A DNA stretch of 64,000 nucleotides from Candidatus Nitrotoga sp. HW29 (GCF_924101635.2 NZ_CAKMAA020000020.1:30807-94806); one strand, 5' to 3'; counted from the first letter of the stretch, positions 1 to 8,284 are shown. A program made the numbers and translations. The notes: generated by a model not told the origin, from the sequence alone.

Positions 1-97
1 GCCGCAAGGCGTAAATCCCCCAGGCGCTGATTAACGCTGCGAGCAGTACAACCAGCAGGTGGTTACGTAATGACCAGGATATAACGCGCGCAATCAT
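1..97 (-). CDS. cusA: CusA/CzcA-type RND efflux pump, N-terminal fragment cut by window edge
   Basis: Only the first 32 codons are present; the gene continues past the left edge. The reading from the ATG at 97 gives a short cytoplasmic start and a first membrane helix (MIARVISWSLRNHLLVV...), the usual N-terminus of heavy-metal RND pumps. The ATG overlaps the stop of the upstream adaptor gene as ATGA, so the two are probably translationally coupled. Known role of the family: inner-membrane proton-driven pump for Cu(I)/Ag(I) or Zn/Co/Cd, working with a periplasmic adaptor and an outer-membrane channel. The metal cannot be told from this piece. Confidence 0.75.
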   Translation of the reverse strand, partial: MIARVISWSLRNHLLVVLLAALISAWGIYALR

Positions 98-1410
98 TGG
101 TGCTTATGCGATTCCTGCATGCGTTGCGCGGCATCTTGCAGTGACGATGCCGCGTCCAGTAAGAACTGGCCGTTTACGGCCACTTCCGCGCCTTCCAAGA
201 GGCCGTCTACAACCTCGATCCAATCCCCGCTTTCGATCCCGGTCTCGATATTAACAGGGAGGAAATGCCCTTCCCCTCTGGACAGGATTACCAGATCACC
301 CTGTCCGGTGTGGATGACTGACGAGCGCGGCAAAACGAGGGCTTCATGCGGCTGGGCGTGGATAGTCACGTCGACAAAGCTACCGGGACGCAAACGCAGG
401 TTGGTATTATTAAGCGTTACCCTTGCGCTGATTTTGTTGTTTTCAGCGAGCGGATTGATAAAGTCGAGCTTGGTTTTTATTTCTTGTCCATCGGGAGTTT
501 TTAGAATCACCGCATCACCATTTTGCACCCGGCCAGCCTGATCGGGATAAAGCGTGATATCAACCCATACCTTGGAGACATCGGCCAATGTAAACAGGGT
601 AGCAGAAGGCGTGACGAAGTTACCTTCACGCGCATTAATTTGTGTGACGACACCTGCCTGGGCAGCCAATATTTTAACCACCTCGATGGCTTGCTTGGAG
701 TCTTCCATTTGTTGCACGGATTCAATGCCAATATCTTTATAGAGAAATTTAGTTCTTTCTCTGGAAAGCTCTTGCAGAAGATCCATTACATAGGGATTTT
801 CCACGAGTGGAGAAATATCGCCGATCGTTTTTAACGTCTGATCACGGCGCACCACAAACCTCAAATACTCTTTTTGTTGTGCAATCAAATCGGGAGAATA
901 AATCTCATAGATTATTTGTCCTTTACGAATCTGCTGTCCGACCGAATTGATATTGAGCTTTTTAATCCAGCCATCGACTGTGGTATGGATGTTATAAAGC
1001 GTATCTCCATCGACTATTACGTTGCCATAAGTGCGGATTTCATGGCTGAGCGAAGTTTTTTTTATGCTTGCCAGCCTGACACCCAGCTTCTGGATGGATG
1101 CGGTATCGATATGAACACCATGGTCGTGGTTGTGGGCTGCGGAATCTTTTGACTGCACCAGATCCATGCCGCAAATCGGGCAAGTGCCCGGATGGTTTTG
1201 CATGATCTCCGGGTGCATCGGGCAAATCCAGATTTGTTTCTTTCCGGCTTTACTTATCTCAGATAACGATAAGGTCTTGATATCGGGCGTTGCAGTTTGA
1301 GCCGTGGTTTGAGGATCAAGCCATGAAATAGAAACGCGCTGGCTGATGAAGTATCCCGCCAGAATGACGATTCCTAGCAGGCCGATCCCTGCCGCTATTT
1401 TTTTCGCCAT
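94..1410 (-). CDS. cusB: CusB-like periplasmic adaptor of heavy-metal RND efflux system
   Basis: 438 aa membrane-fusion protein. It has an N-terminal membrane anchor (about residues 5-24), then a heavy-metal-binding domain (about 61-85) with the motif CPMHPEI...CPICGMDL, then the barrel-sandwich/beta-barrel adaptor core and a His-rich C-terminal tail (ESHKHQ). The CPMHP...CPICGM domain is known from CusB and related proteins and is thought to take up copper or silver. The gene directly precedes the pump gene with a 4-nt overlap, as in cus/czc operons. An outer-membrane factor gene is not visible upstream. Substrate Cu/Ag is inferred from the metal-binding domain; Zn/Co/Ni is not excluded. Confidence 0.88.
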   Translation of the reverse strand: MAKKIAAGIGLLGIVILAGYFISQRVSISWLDPQTTAQTATPDIKTLSLSEISKAGKKQIWICPMHPEIMQNHPGTCPICGMDLVQSKDSAAHNHDHGVHIDTASIQKLGVRLASIKKTSLSHEIRTYGNVIVDGDTLYNIHTTVDGWIKKLNINSVGQQIRKGQIIYEIYSPDLIAQQKEYLRFVVRRDQTLKTIGDISPLVENPYVMDLLQELSRERTKFLYKDIGIESVQQMEDSKQAIEVVKILAAQAGVVTQINAREGNFVTPSATLFTLADVSKVWVDITLYPDQAGRVQNGDAVILKTPDGQEIKTKLDFINPLAENNKISARVTLNNTNLRLRPGSFVDVTIHAQPHEALVLPRSSVIHTGQGDLVILSRGEGHFLPVNIETGIESGDWIEVVDGLLEGAEVAVNGQFLLDAASSLQDAAQRMQESHKHQ

Positions 1411-1616
1411 ATTAGATGGTCCGGTTCCCTCTGGTCGATATTTGATTAATTCGTGTTATTTGTCACGAGATTCCAAGTGCGTTAGGTTAATTCAAAATGC
1501 AAAGTTTATTATCTTGGAGATATGAATCGTACATGCCCGTCTGTCTATGGTATGGCAGAGCTGAATTTACAAACTGGATGTTTGGGCGGATTACCTTGTT
1601 GTTGAAAGAAAATCGC

Positions 1617-2051
1617 CTACTTGCCTTCGAAAGTACGTATAAATTGAATTACATTCCAGCCTTCTTCCTCATTGATATCTGTTCCAACTCGAATCGGCAT
1701 TCCTGTTCCCGGGCTACCATTTTTTAAAACCCACATTAATTCTCCATCCGTGCGCAGTTTCTGCCATTTCGCATCGGTAAAATCACGCGAAGGATGTCCG
1801 GGTAGATTGACACCTGTCCCATCCTTGCTATGGCAAGTTACGCAAAAACCGACCCCAAAATAAACTTTGCGGCCTGCTTCAATCCGCTCCGGCGTGACGG
1901 GATAAGGGCTTTTTACTTGCTGTTCCTGCGCAAGAATCGCTTTGGGTACACGCGGTTCATACACGTCCTTGTGAAAAGCGAAAGTGCTTTGCGAACTGAT
2001 GCTCAAACAGATGACAACCCATACTCGCTTATTTTTCTTTAAAGAAAACAT
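1617..2051 (-). CDS. Monoheme c-type cytochrome, periplasmic
   Basis: 144 aa with a signal-peptide-like start (about residues 8-26), one heme motif CVTCH (70-74) and a probable axial Met in GTGMP (about 118). The class I fold end ...WNVIQFIRTF is typical. It is an electron carrier by family; its partner is unknown. It resembles the last heme domain of the tetraheme protein at 3226-4650 (both share GTGM and a closing W..IxxIR helix). It lies downstream of the DUF1264 gene on the same strand but a strong terminator separates them, so it probably has its own promoter in 2052-2070 or lives on read-through. Confidence 0.82.
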   Translation of the reverse strand: MFSLKKNKRVWVVICLSISSQSTFAFHKDVYEPRVPKAILAQEQQVKSPYPVTPERIEAGRKVYFGVGFCVTCHSKDGTGVNLPGHPSRDFTDAKWQKLRTDGELMWVLKNGSPGTGMPIRVGTDINEEEGWNVIQFIRTFEGK

Positions 2052-2070
2052 GACATCACCTCACTTGCAA

Positions 2071-2114
2071 ATAAAAAGACACGGTGCTTATCCACATGGA
2101 CAAACCCCGTGTCT
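2071..2114 (-). terminator. Rho-independent terminator after the DUF1264 gene
   Basis: Read on the minus strand, AGACACGG (2114-2107) pairs perfectly with CCGTGTCT (2084-2077). There is further inner pairing between TTGTCCA and TGGATAA, and the stem is followed by TTTTTATTT. The position 21 nt past the stop of the 2135-2671 gene fits termination of that transcript. Confidence 0.8.
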
Positions 2115-2134
2115 CTGGGATAAATCAACTAAAC

Positions 2135-2671
2135 TTATTTTCTAGTTGGATCCTTGGCAATTTTTCCATGCAGCTCTTCCCAATGTCCAACTGATTGGGG
2201 AATGCCGACTGAACCGTCAGGAATGGGTGCGTCTTTAGGCCAGAGATGGAAAATAATGCCATCGGTTCCGGCAACATAGTCCGCCAGTCCTTTTTGCTCT
2301 TTCGGGTCAGTTGGATTCACGATGGCAACACGACCGGTTTCAATTTCTTGCTTATGATCGTGCCAGTTTTGCGTATGCGACCATTTCGGTATGACTGATC
2401 CAGTCACTTTTTTGGAAACCATGTATTCAATTTCGGTCAAGCGGGCGTTAGGTTCGGCTGACTCAAATAAAATACATTGAATGACTTCGTCATTGATTGG
2501 TTTGCAGTAGTGATGGAATGGACCAATAATTTCTCCGTCCATGACATGCGGTGCCACAACATGAATTGTATAACCGGATAGAGGATTTTTATCCGCGGCA
2601 AAAGCCGGGGCAGACAAAAAGCCAGCTGTGATCAACGAGGCAACAAGAACGCAGGTTTTGCTGATTTTCAT
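2135..2671 (-). CDS. DUF1264 family secreted protein
   Basis: 178 aa with a clear signal peptide (about residues 1-25, ending APAFA). The body carries the hallmarks of the DUF1264 family (related to plant oil-body-associated proteins): HVVAPHVMDGEIIGPFHHYC, QCILFES, a WHDHK block and a C-terminal WPKDAPIPDG. The biochemical role of this family is not established, and I do not propose one. The conserved His/Cys-rich start could bind metal, which is a guess. Start chosen at the ATG preceded by AAGGAGA (about 2680). Divergent from the tetraheme cytochrome gene. Confidence 0.78.
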   Translation of the reverse strand: MKISKTCVLVASLITAGFLSAPAFAADKNPLSGYTIHVVAPHVMDGEIIGPFHHYCKPINDEVIQCILFESAEPNARLTEIEYMVSKKVTGSVIPKWSHTQNWHDHKQEIETGRVAIVNPTDPKEQKGLADYVAGTDGIIFHLWPKDAPIPDGSVGIPQSVGHWEELHGKIAKDPTRK

Positions 2672-3063
2672 AATTGAATCTCCTTAATAAATTTGTATAG
2701 TTAGAGTTCGGATTATTGCTATTTTGTGAGCTCTGATTCCACCTTTTCGAGAATAAGCATTCCAACGCCTTCTTTACAATTCAATGCGGAGGAAGTTCTA
2801 TCATATACCTTTTTTATCTCAAAAACTTGGCAAATAGACTTGATTGTTAAGTACGTTGTATGGCTTGGGAATTGTAATTTAAATTGCTCCAGATCAAATT
2901 TGGTTAATAGAATTAAAAACCGTTTCTCTGTAGAACAAGAAAGAATTTGACTTGGTCAATCAGATTACAATTTTTCGCCATATTTATTACTGCAAACGAT
3001 TACATTGCTATGCACGGTACCGCACAGACATGGCCTCTAACGCTGAACATCATCAAAACGGTT
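2672..3063. other. AT-rich divergent intergenic stretch without a gene
   Basis: About 390 bases lie between the divergent DUF1264 gene and the tetraheme cytochrome promoter. Open frames here are short, without ribosome sites or recognisable products. It presumably holds promoters for both directions; no operator was identified. Confidence 0.5.
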
Positions 3064-3092
3064 TTGAATTTGTCGAGCGAGGTAATTATAAT
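3064..3092 (+). promoter_or_regulatory. Sigma70-like promoter of the tetraheme cytochrome gene
   Basis: TTGAAT (3064-3069), a 17-base spacer and a perfect TATAAT (3087-3092). The -10 is the first unit of a tandem TATAA array, so further perfect TATAAT hexamers follow every five bases. The 5' leader to the start codon at 3226 would be at least about 100 nt. Assigned by pattern only. Confidence 0.5.
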
Positions 3093-3119
3093 ATAATATA
3101 ATATAATATAATATAATAA
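3087..3119. repeat. Tandem pentanucleotide repeat (TATAA)x6
   Basis: Six perfect copies of TATAA run from 3087 to 3116, with a partial seventh (TAA). Each junction recreates TATAAT, the sigma70 -10 consensus. Short tandem repeats of this kind are slippage-prone. Located about 107 bases before the start codon of the tetraheme cytochrome. Confidence 0.92.
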
Positions 3120-3225
3120 AGTGATCAGGTGCCGACATTGGGTTTACTCAGTGCTGCATTGCCAATATTCATACATAGTTATTAAGAAAGATGGGTTCAG
3201 GGTTAATAAAAAAAGGAGTTGTGAT

Positions 3226-4650
3226 ATGACTATTAGTAAAGGAATGGTTGTTGGATGCGCACTCACCACGTTGGTAGGATTGATAATGTTCCCCGGGGTA
3301 TCGTTAGCGAGTGACCAATCGCGCGCAAAAGAAATCTTGCAGCAGTCTTGCGTACAGTGTCACCGCCTGGAAGGCAAAGCCGACTCCCGCTTTAATCTTA
3401 AGGCACCCGATCTTATCTGGGCCGGGAGCAAGTACCGGCGTCCCTGGTTAATTGGTTGGTTGACCGGTAAAGAAGCGCCGCTCTATGCCAAAAGCTATCG
3501 TTGGGATCTAACTGAAGCCCCGTCTAAGCATCCGGTTGTCACAGAATCCGAGGCCAATGCGCTTGCCGATTATTTTGCCGAGCACAATAAGGATCCACGG
3601 GTTACCGTTGGCGCGTTTGATCTTTCGAGGGTTACAAAATTTGAGGCCGGCTTTGGCGCAATGGCCTTCAAGGCGCATGCTTGCCTCGGTTGCCATACCA
3701 TTAATGAAGATGGAAAAATTATCGGCGGGCCGCAAAGCACCGCGCTTCATGCGTCCGGACAACGATATGACCAGGATTGGCTCTTCCGTTTCGGGCTAAA
3801 TCCACAAGATTTTGTACCGCACAGTGGCGAGTTTCTCGCCGATGCGACGGAGCCGCAACTCCGCGCAGTGATCGGATACTTAATGACGCAGGGTGCGAGT
3901 GACTTTAAATATTACGAGCCTTGGACGAGTCCGGAATTTGATATGGCCAGTGTCGGTCGAGGTAAGGTCATCTACAAAGAATATTGTTCGCAGTGTCACG
4001 GAGCAACGGGTAAAGGTGATGGTCCGGCGGCGTCTGGCTTGGATCCGAAGCCGGCAATTCATGCCAACATTCCATTTGAAAAGCTGCCAATGGAATATCT
4101 GTACAACGTGATCAACCATGGCGGCCCGGCGATAGGGAAATCGTCGAATATGCCCTATTGGAATCTGACCATCGGCCAGCAAGGCGTTGCTGATGTGATC
4201 GCCTACCTCAAGGCAACATTCAAGGGTTCGCCTGACGGAGCGGCTACCACCGCAACTGTAACTGCTCCAAGTGGAAGTCAGTCGGATGCGTGCGTGCAAC
4301 CGCGCAAGACGGCCAAAGCACCGGATAGTTTTCTCGCCATGACAAATCCACTCGCTGTCTCTACCGAGGTACTTCAGGCAGGGAAAACGCTATTCCAGAA
4401 ATCCGCCAAGCCTGCCGCTTGTGCCATGTGTCATGGCGAGAAGGGTGATGGAAAGGGCATGATGGGCGCAGCACTGCTGCCACCGCCGAGAAACTTTACC
4501 TGCAATGCCATGATGAAGGACATTCCGGATGGCCAGCTTTTTTGGATTATCAAGAAGGGCTCTACCGGGACCGGCATGATGTCTTTCTCCGGTTTGCCTG
4601 ATGACAAAGTGTGGCAGCTCATTCATTACATTAGATCACTGGCACGTTGA
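3226..4650 (+). CDS. Tetraheme c-type cytochrome (NcgB-like plus two monoheme domains)
   Basis: 474 aa periplasmic protein. Signal peptide about 1-29. Four CxxCH motifs: CVQCH (42-46), CLGCH (153-157), CSQCH (254-258) and CAMCH (399-403). The first two hemes lie in a module very like NcgB (13624-12944): both have the PDL.(Y/W)AG.KYR..WL..WL motif between the hemes and the same spacing. The third domain, with GGP.I.KS..MP.W, resembles NcgC. The fourth resembles the monoheme protein at 1617-2051. A Thr/Ala/Pro-rich linker (about 335-360) precedes the last domain. The start was chosen at the ATG behind AAAAGGAG (3211-3218); the in-frame upstream extension lacks a signal peptide. Role inferred: periplasmic electron transfer; partner unknown. 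Confidence 0.88.
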   Translation: MTISKGMVVGCALTTLVGLIMFPGVSLASDQSRAKEILQQSCVQCHRLEGKADSRFNLKAPDLIWAGSKYRRPWLIGWLTGKEAPLYAKSYRWDLTEAPSKHPVVTESEANALADYFAEHNKDPRVTVGAFDLSRVTKFEAGFGAMAFKAHACLGCHTINEDGKIIGGPQSTALHASGQRYDQDWLFRFGLNPQDFVPHSGEFLADATEPQLRAVIGYLMTQGASDFKYYEPWTSPEFDMASVGRGKVIYKEYCSQCHGATGKGDGPAASGLDPKPAIHANIPFEKLPMEYLYNVINHGGPAIGKSSNMPYWNLTIGQQGVADVIAYLKATFKGSPDGAATTATVTAPSGSQSDACVQPRKTAKAPDSFLAMTNPLAVSTEVLQAGKTLFQKSAKPAACAMCHGEKGDGKGMMGAALLPPPRNFTCNAMMKDIPDGQLFWIIKKGSTGTGMMSFSGLPDDKVWQLIHYIRSLAR

Positions 4651-4690
4651 TCAGACACCGGGTAACGGCGGTAAAGCGACAGGAAGAAAT

Positions 4691-4837
4691 ATGCGGCAAT
4701 CTATAACGATAGCAGCGATCATCGCCGGCCCGGGCATTACCGGAGAAGCTCATTTGTATGAGAAGTATGATGCAAATTTCTTCCCGATTCTTCGACGAAA
4801 GATACCCCGGGTAGCTCCAGAATTGCGTATGGTTTAG
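4691..4837 (+). CDS. Possible small secreted protein or truncated gene remnant
   Basis: 48-codon frame starting at an ATG with AGGAAG upstream. The N-terminus (MRQSITIAAIIAGPGITGEA) looks like a signal peptide, and the rest is basic and ends abruptly. I recognise no family. It lies 40 bases after the tetraheme cytochrome and 67 before the DsrE-like gene, in the same direction. It could be a real small gene, the 5' stump of a lost periplasmic gene, or chance. Confidence 0.3.
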   Translation: MRQSITIAAIIAGPGITGEAHLYEKYDANFFPILRRKIPRVAPELRMV

Positions 4838-4904
4838 TTGTTCTGAAGAAGTGAAACATGATGATAGATCACAAATTTTTTATGAATGAAAGAGGAGATA
4901 GAAA

Positions 4905-5264
4905 ATGGCAACATTCATAATATCCGGTAGTCGAGGCACAGATGATCCGACAATGGCCACGCTGCCCTTTATAGCCGCGAAGACGGCAAAGGAGCAAGGG
5001 CATGATGTGGTGCTTTGGCTTTGGAACGAAGCCGTGACGCTCGGTCGCAAAGGAACAGCCGATTATATCCATGGTGTGAATTTGACTCCATTGAAAGAAC
5101 TATTGGCTGCGGTACAGGCGACGGGTGTGCAGATTTGGGTTTGTGGCGCCTGCGCCGTGGCTCGGCAGATTATGGAAAATGATCTGGTAACGGGGGCATC
5201 AATAAAAGGGATGCCGGATTACATCAAGGCCGTGGCCGAACGTGACCGTAATGTGATGTTCTGA
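4905..5264 (+). CDS. DsrE/DsrF-like family protein
   Basis: 119 aa, the size of single-domain DsrE-like proteins. The N-terminal strand FIISGSRGTDDPTMATLPFIAA, the following VVLWLWNEAVTL and the Cys-bearing loop QIWVCGACAVAR match this fold. Some members carry persulfide on a conserved Cys; here CGAC (about residues 78-81) is the candidate. Strong ribosome site AGAGGAG. Cytoplasmic, no signal peptide. It sits beside the cytochrome gene and before the SulP/BigR sulfur module. A role in sulfur relay is only inferred from family and neighbourhood. Confidence 0.75.
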   Translation: MATFIISGSRGTDDPTMATLPFIAAKTAKEQGHDVVLWLWNEAVTLGRKGTADYIHGVNLTPLKELLAAVQATGVQIWVCGACAVARQIMENDLVTGASIKGMPDYIKAVAERDRNVMF

Positions 5265-5505
5265 TCGTTGTATCCGTTATCTTGACCGCGTTCATTTGTG
5301 CTTAGATATTGAAGACGTGCTTAACCTGTGCGTTGTGGCAACCGTGCATAATTTAGGAGACGCTGTGCAAATTTGTTGGACTGATAGTTAGGAGGGGCTC
5401 TGATCTGGCGGCGTAGGTGGCGCATTGAAATGGAGCATATGGTCTGATCACTCTCTATCCGCCGGCGGCAATTGGTAAGGTCAACCTAAGCCCAATTTGT
5501 GTCGG

Positions 5506-7242
5506 TCAGCGGGAAAAGGCTTGGTCGCGCAAGTTCGAACTAATCGGTAACGGTTGTATAAATGCGTCGTGCAAGCTTAGAAAGACGCGATGCCGAAGCT
5601 GTAGTTGCGTCCACAGCGGCGTATGGCATAGCCGATCCATTACCGGCCCTTTGACTTCAGCGAGAGCCAAATCAATACCGCGCTGCGCCAGATTTTGTTC
5701 CATCTGCGTCAGCATACCCAGCGCAGTAGCATCGATCTGATTGACGGCCGCACAGGCAAGCACCACTCGCTTGATTGACGGGTCAGCCGCTAATAATAAT
5801 TCGATTCGGTCTTCTACTACCAGGGCGTTAGCGAAATAAAGGCTTTCATCAATGCGAAGTGCGAGTAGTCCCGGCACAGTTTCAACCTTACGCCGTTGCA
5901 CATTCCGAAAATGCTCGGTACCCGGCACCCGGCCCAGCACGGCGATGTGCGGGTGGCTGCTACGCCATACCAATACACCTAGAGAAAACACCACGCCCAT
6001 CAGGATGCCCGCCTCTACCCCCAGTGCGATCACGCCACCGGCGGTGGCCAGTAAGGAAACCGCATCAGCACGGTCGTAATGCCAGGCCTTCTTTAATGTT
6101 TCAGTGTCGATCAGTGAGGTCACAGCGATGATGATCGTGGCCGCTAACACCGCGTGGGGGAGATAGTAGAAAAGACCGGTGAATGCAGCGATGACCAGAG
6201 TCATGAGTATTGCGGAAATCACGCCTGCCAAGGGAGTGCGCGCGCCGGCAGAAAAGTTGACGACCGACCGCGCGAATCCGCCAGTGACCGGGAAGCCGCC
6301 CGACAGCGCACTCGCCACATTGGCCGCGCCAAGACCCAGTAACTCGCGGTTGGGTTGTATTCGTTGCTGGCGTTTGAATGCTAGCGATTGTGCGACAGAC
6401 ACGCTCTCGACAAATCCGACCAGAGAGATTAGTAGCGCTGGCAACCATAGCTGTCCCAGTGTGTTTGGATCTAGTACCGCCATTGTAAAGTGGGGCAAAC
6501 CCTGCGGTACGTGGCCTACTACGCTTACGCCTGCAATCTGGTCCAAATGGAATACTGCCACCAGCGCTGTGGTGGCAGTGACCGTTACCATGGGTGCCAG
6601 CTTTGCCATTAGTTCAGCCATCTTGACCGACAGACCCATACGAGCCAGTGTCTGAGCCATGAAATGGCGCGCAACCCACAGAAATAGTAGGCTGCCCAGG
6701 CCGATCGTCAGCGTCACCAACTGTGTTTGCGGCAGCGCGTGCACCAGGCCTTTCACGGTTTCTAACATATTGGAGCCGGTCACCGTAACGCCCATTAGAT
6801 GTTTCAACTGCCCCACTACGATCAATATAGCCGAGCCGGAGATAAAACCGCTGATGACCGGATGACTGAGGAAATACGCCAGGAAACCCAAGCGCAACAC
6901 GCCAAAAGCAAACAACATGACACCCGACAAGAATGACAGCTGTACCGCCAGTGCTACATATTCGGCAGTGCCTGTAGCGGCCAGCGGCTGTAAGGCGCTG
7001 GCCGTCATTAATGAAGCGACTGCCACCGGCCCAACGGCCAGCGTCATGCTGGAACCCAGCAGCGCGTAGGCCACGATCGGCAGAACACTGGTGTACAAAC
7101 CGATTTCGAGTGGCAGCCCGGCCAGAAGAGCATATGCCAGGCTTTGAGGGATGAGCATCACTGTGACGATCACGCCGGCGGTGATGTCACCTGACAGCCA
7201 AGCCTTTTGGTAGTGGCACAGCCATTCGGGTAATGCTTTCAT
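5506..7242 (-). CDS. SulP family anion permease with STAS domain
   Basis: 578 aa from the chosen start. The N-terminal half to two thirds holds about ten or more hydrophobic helices with SulP signatures (GVIVTVMLIPQSLAYALLAG; GLGAANVASALSGGFPVTGGFARS). A C-terminal STAS domain (about residues 425-540) contains the VVLACAAVNQIDATALGML strand-helix. Known family role: sulfate, bicarbonate or other anion transport across the inner membrane. The frame is open upstream to 7341, but those 33 codons are out-of-place remains of the decayed yeeE region. The ATG at 7242 has AAGGAAAC upstream and matches the family N-terminus. Context with a BigR-like regulator and yeeE remnant suggests a sulfur oxyanion substrate (inference). 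Confidence 0.88.
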   Translation of the reverse strand: MKALPEWLCHYQKAWLSGDITAGVIVTVMLIPQSLAYALLAGLPLEIGLYTSVLPIVAYALLGSSMTLAVGPVAVASLMTASALQPLAATGTAEYVALAVQLSFLSGVMLFAFGVLRLGFLAYFLSHPVISGFISGSAILIVVGQLKHLMGVTVTGSNMLETVKGLVHALPQTQLVTLTIGLGSLLFLWVARHFMAQTLARMGLSVKMAELMAKLAPMVTVTATTALVAVFHLDQIAGVSVVGHVPQGLPHFTMAVLDPNTLGQLWLPALLISLVGFVESVSVAQSLAFKRQQRIQPNRELLGLGAANVASALSGGFPVTGGFARSVVNFSAGARTPLAGVISAILMTLVIAAFTGLFYYLPHAVLAATIIIAVTSLIDTETLKKAWHYDRADAVSLLATAGGVIALGVEAGILMGVVFSLGVLVWRSSHPHIAVLGRVPGTEHFRNVQRRKVETVPGLLALRIDESLYFANALVVEDRIELLLAADPSIKRVVLACAAVNQIDATALGMLTQMEQNLAQRGIDLALAEVKGPVMDRLCHTPLWTQLQLRHRVFLSLHDAFIQPLPISSNLRDQAFSR

Positions 7243-7320
7243 GACGTTTCCTTGAATATGAGGTTCGCGATAGCTCAGACGTTCCGGGTTAACCCGTAAA
7301 ACCGAGAAGAGCGAGCGCCC

Positions 7321-7575
7321 ACACCCACAACATACCGGCAATCACCATAGTGGGCCAGCCACCGTGGCATACAACAACGGCACAATGAATACGCCCGCGA
7401 GGAATGAGAGCTGCTAGCCGGCATCACCTTTTACAGAACGCAATAGGCCGCTCACGATGTCACTGACACCCAAGGTTCATCCATTAACCGGGATGAAAAA
7501 TGCCAAGGCTAAGTCCAACCGCATGCCGTTGGACAGCGAGGCAAAGGGCGTAGCGCTATTCCAGTCGATCATCAT
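7321..7575 (-). pseudogene. YeeE/YedE family sulfur transporter, decayed remnant
   Basis: From the ATG at 7575 the minus strand reads MMIDWNSATPFASLSNG, then ALAFFIPVNG-stop. In the same frame follow SDIVSGLLRS, KGDAG-stop and LSFLAGVFIVPLLYATVAGP, another stop, then loss of similarity. The order WxxxTPxxxLxxG / NG / GI..GLL / GD.GW / FL.G....P.LY is that of the first third of YeeE/YedE (thiosulfate/sulfur-compound) membrane proteins. At least three in-frame stops fall before or near codon 80 and the remaining two thirds are absent, so this is dead. It starts 6 bases after the arsR-type gene, so it was once the second gene of an arsR-yeeE-sulP operon. Confidence 0.62.
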
Positions 7576-7581
7576 ATTGAT

Positions 7582-7905
7582 TTAGTCCTTCGGGGTTCCA
7601 CAAAATTGCTCGTACAGCACGTTCATTACCGCCAGCGCCTGTGGGCTGTCGATGCGGTAATAGATATGCTTGCCCTCTCGGCGTGTGCTGACAAGCCCTT
7701 CATCGCGCAATATACTCAGCTGCTGGGACAGCGTTGGCTGCACGATGTCTAAGAGCTCTTCCAATGCACCCACACGCTTTTCACCCTGTGCCAGTTGGCA
7801 CAGCAGCAGCATCCGGTCGGGGTTGGACAGCACCTTCATCAGGCGACTTGCCTTATCGGCTGATTGGCGCAGGATGTCGATGTTCATTCCCGTGTTGGCT
7901 TTCAT
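7582..7905 (-). CDS. ArsR family regulator of BigR/SqrR/YgaV type
   Basis: 107 aa winged-helix repressor with the ArsR signature (LSNPDRMLLLCQLAQGEKRVGALEELLDIVQPTLSQQLSILRDEGLV, about residues 25-72). Two Cys lie where BigR/SqrR/YgaV carry their sulfide-sensing pair: one in LLLCQL (about 36) and one near the C-terminus in EQFCG (about 102). The ELCVCDL metal motif of ArsR/SmtB is missing. Known relatives sense persulfide and control sulfide-oxidation and sulfur-transport genes. It heads the module with a yeeE remnant and sulP. The start may instead be the internal ATG at codon 7. Confidence 0.8.
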   Translation of the reverse strand: MKANTGMNIDILRQSADKASRLMKVLSNPDRMLLLCQLAQGEKRVGALEELLDIVQPTLSQQLSILRDEGLVSTRREGKHIYYRIDSPQALAVMNVLYEQFCGTPKD

Positions 7906-7953
7906 ATAACGAATGTTTTCCTGATAAATTTACATTAAAACATAATATCTATA

Positions 7954-7974
7954 TATATTTTTTTAGTAAATATA
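7954..7974. promoter_or_regulatory. Inverted repeat, candidate operator of the BigR-like gene
   Basis: TATATTT (7954-7960) and AAATATA (7968-7974) form a perfect 7-bp inverted repeat around a 7-base spacer, inside an AT-rich stretch 49-69 bases before the start of the ArsR-type gene. Autoregulation through AT-rich palindromes is common in this family. Chance is a real alternative in such AT-rich DNA. Confidence 0.35.
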
Positions 7975-8284
7975 ATGTTGATTTTTAAATCAAAATTACT
8001 ACGGGCGTATTTCAAAATGGAGATGAATTGGGGACCTGTTCCAGGAACAAAACATACGAACAAATCGCCGAGGGCATTGCATAGCGCCATGATGCACTTA
8101 TTGATCCGGCCAGTTGAAATTTTAAACTTCAGGGACGCTCTATCTCTTGACTGTATGGCTAGTATCTACTGGTGATGGTGTCAAAATTTCAGCCACGAAA
8201 CTACCGTTTAGACCGTTGGGTGGTGGCAGCTTTCGTTCCAAGCCAGTGCTGCAGCTACGATGTTCGCTCCTTACGCCGGCCTTG
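7975..8284. other. Intergenic stretch, nothing recognised
   Basis: About 310 bases lie between the upstream region of the BigR-like gene and the 3' end of the MocR gene. Short open frames on both strands have no ribosome site or family resemblance. Confidence 0.45.

Noticed and set aside
3121..3225. In-frame upstream extension of the tetraheme cytochrome
   Set aside because: The 35 extra codons follow the promoter repeat, lack a ribosome site and would bury the signal peptide.
6179..6655. Long open frame opposite sulP
   Set aside because: It lies antisense within a conserved permease gene, has no ribosome site and its product is Ser/Thr/Arg-rich low-complexity, typical of a shadow frame.
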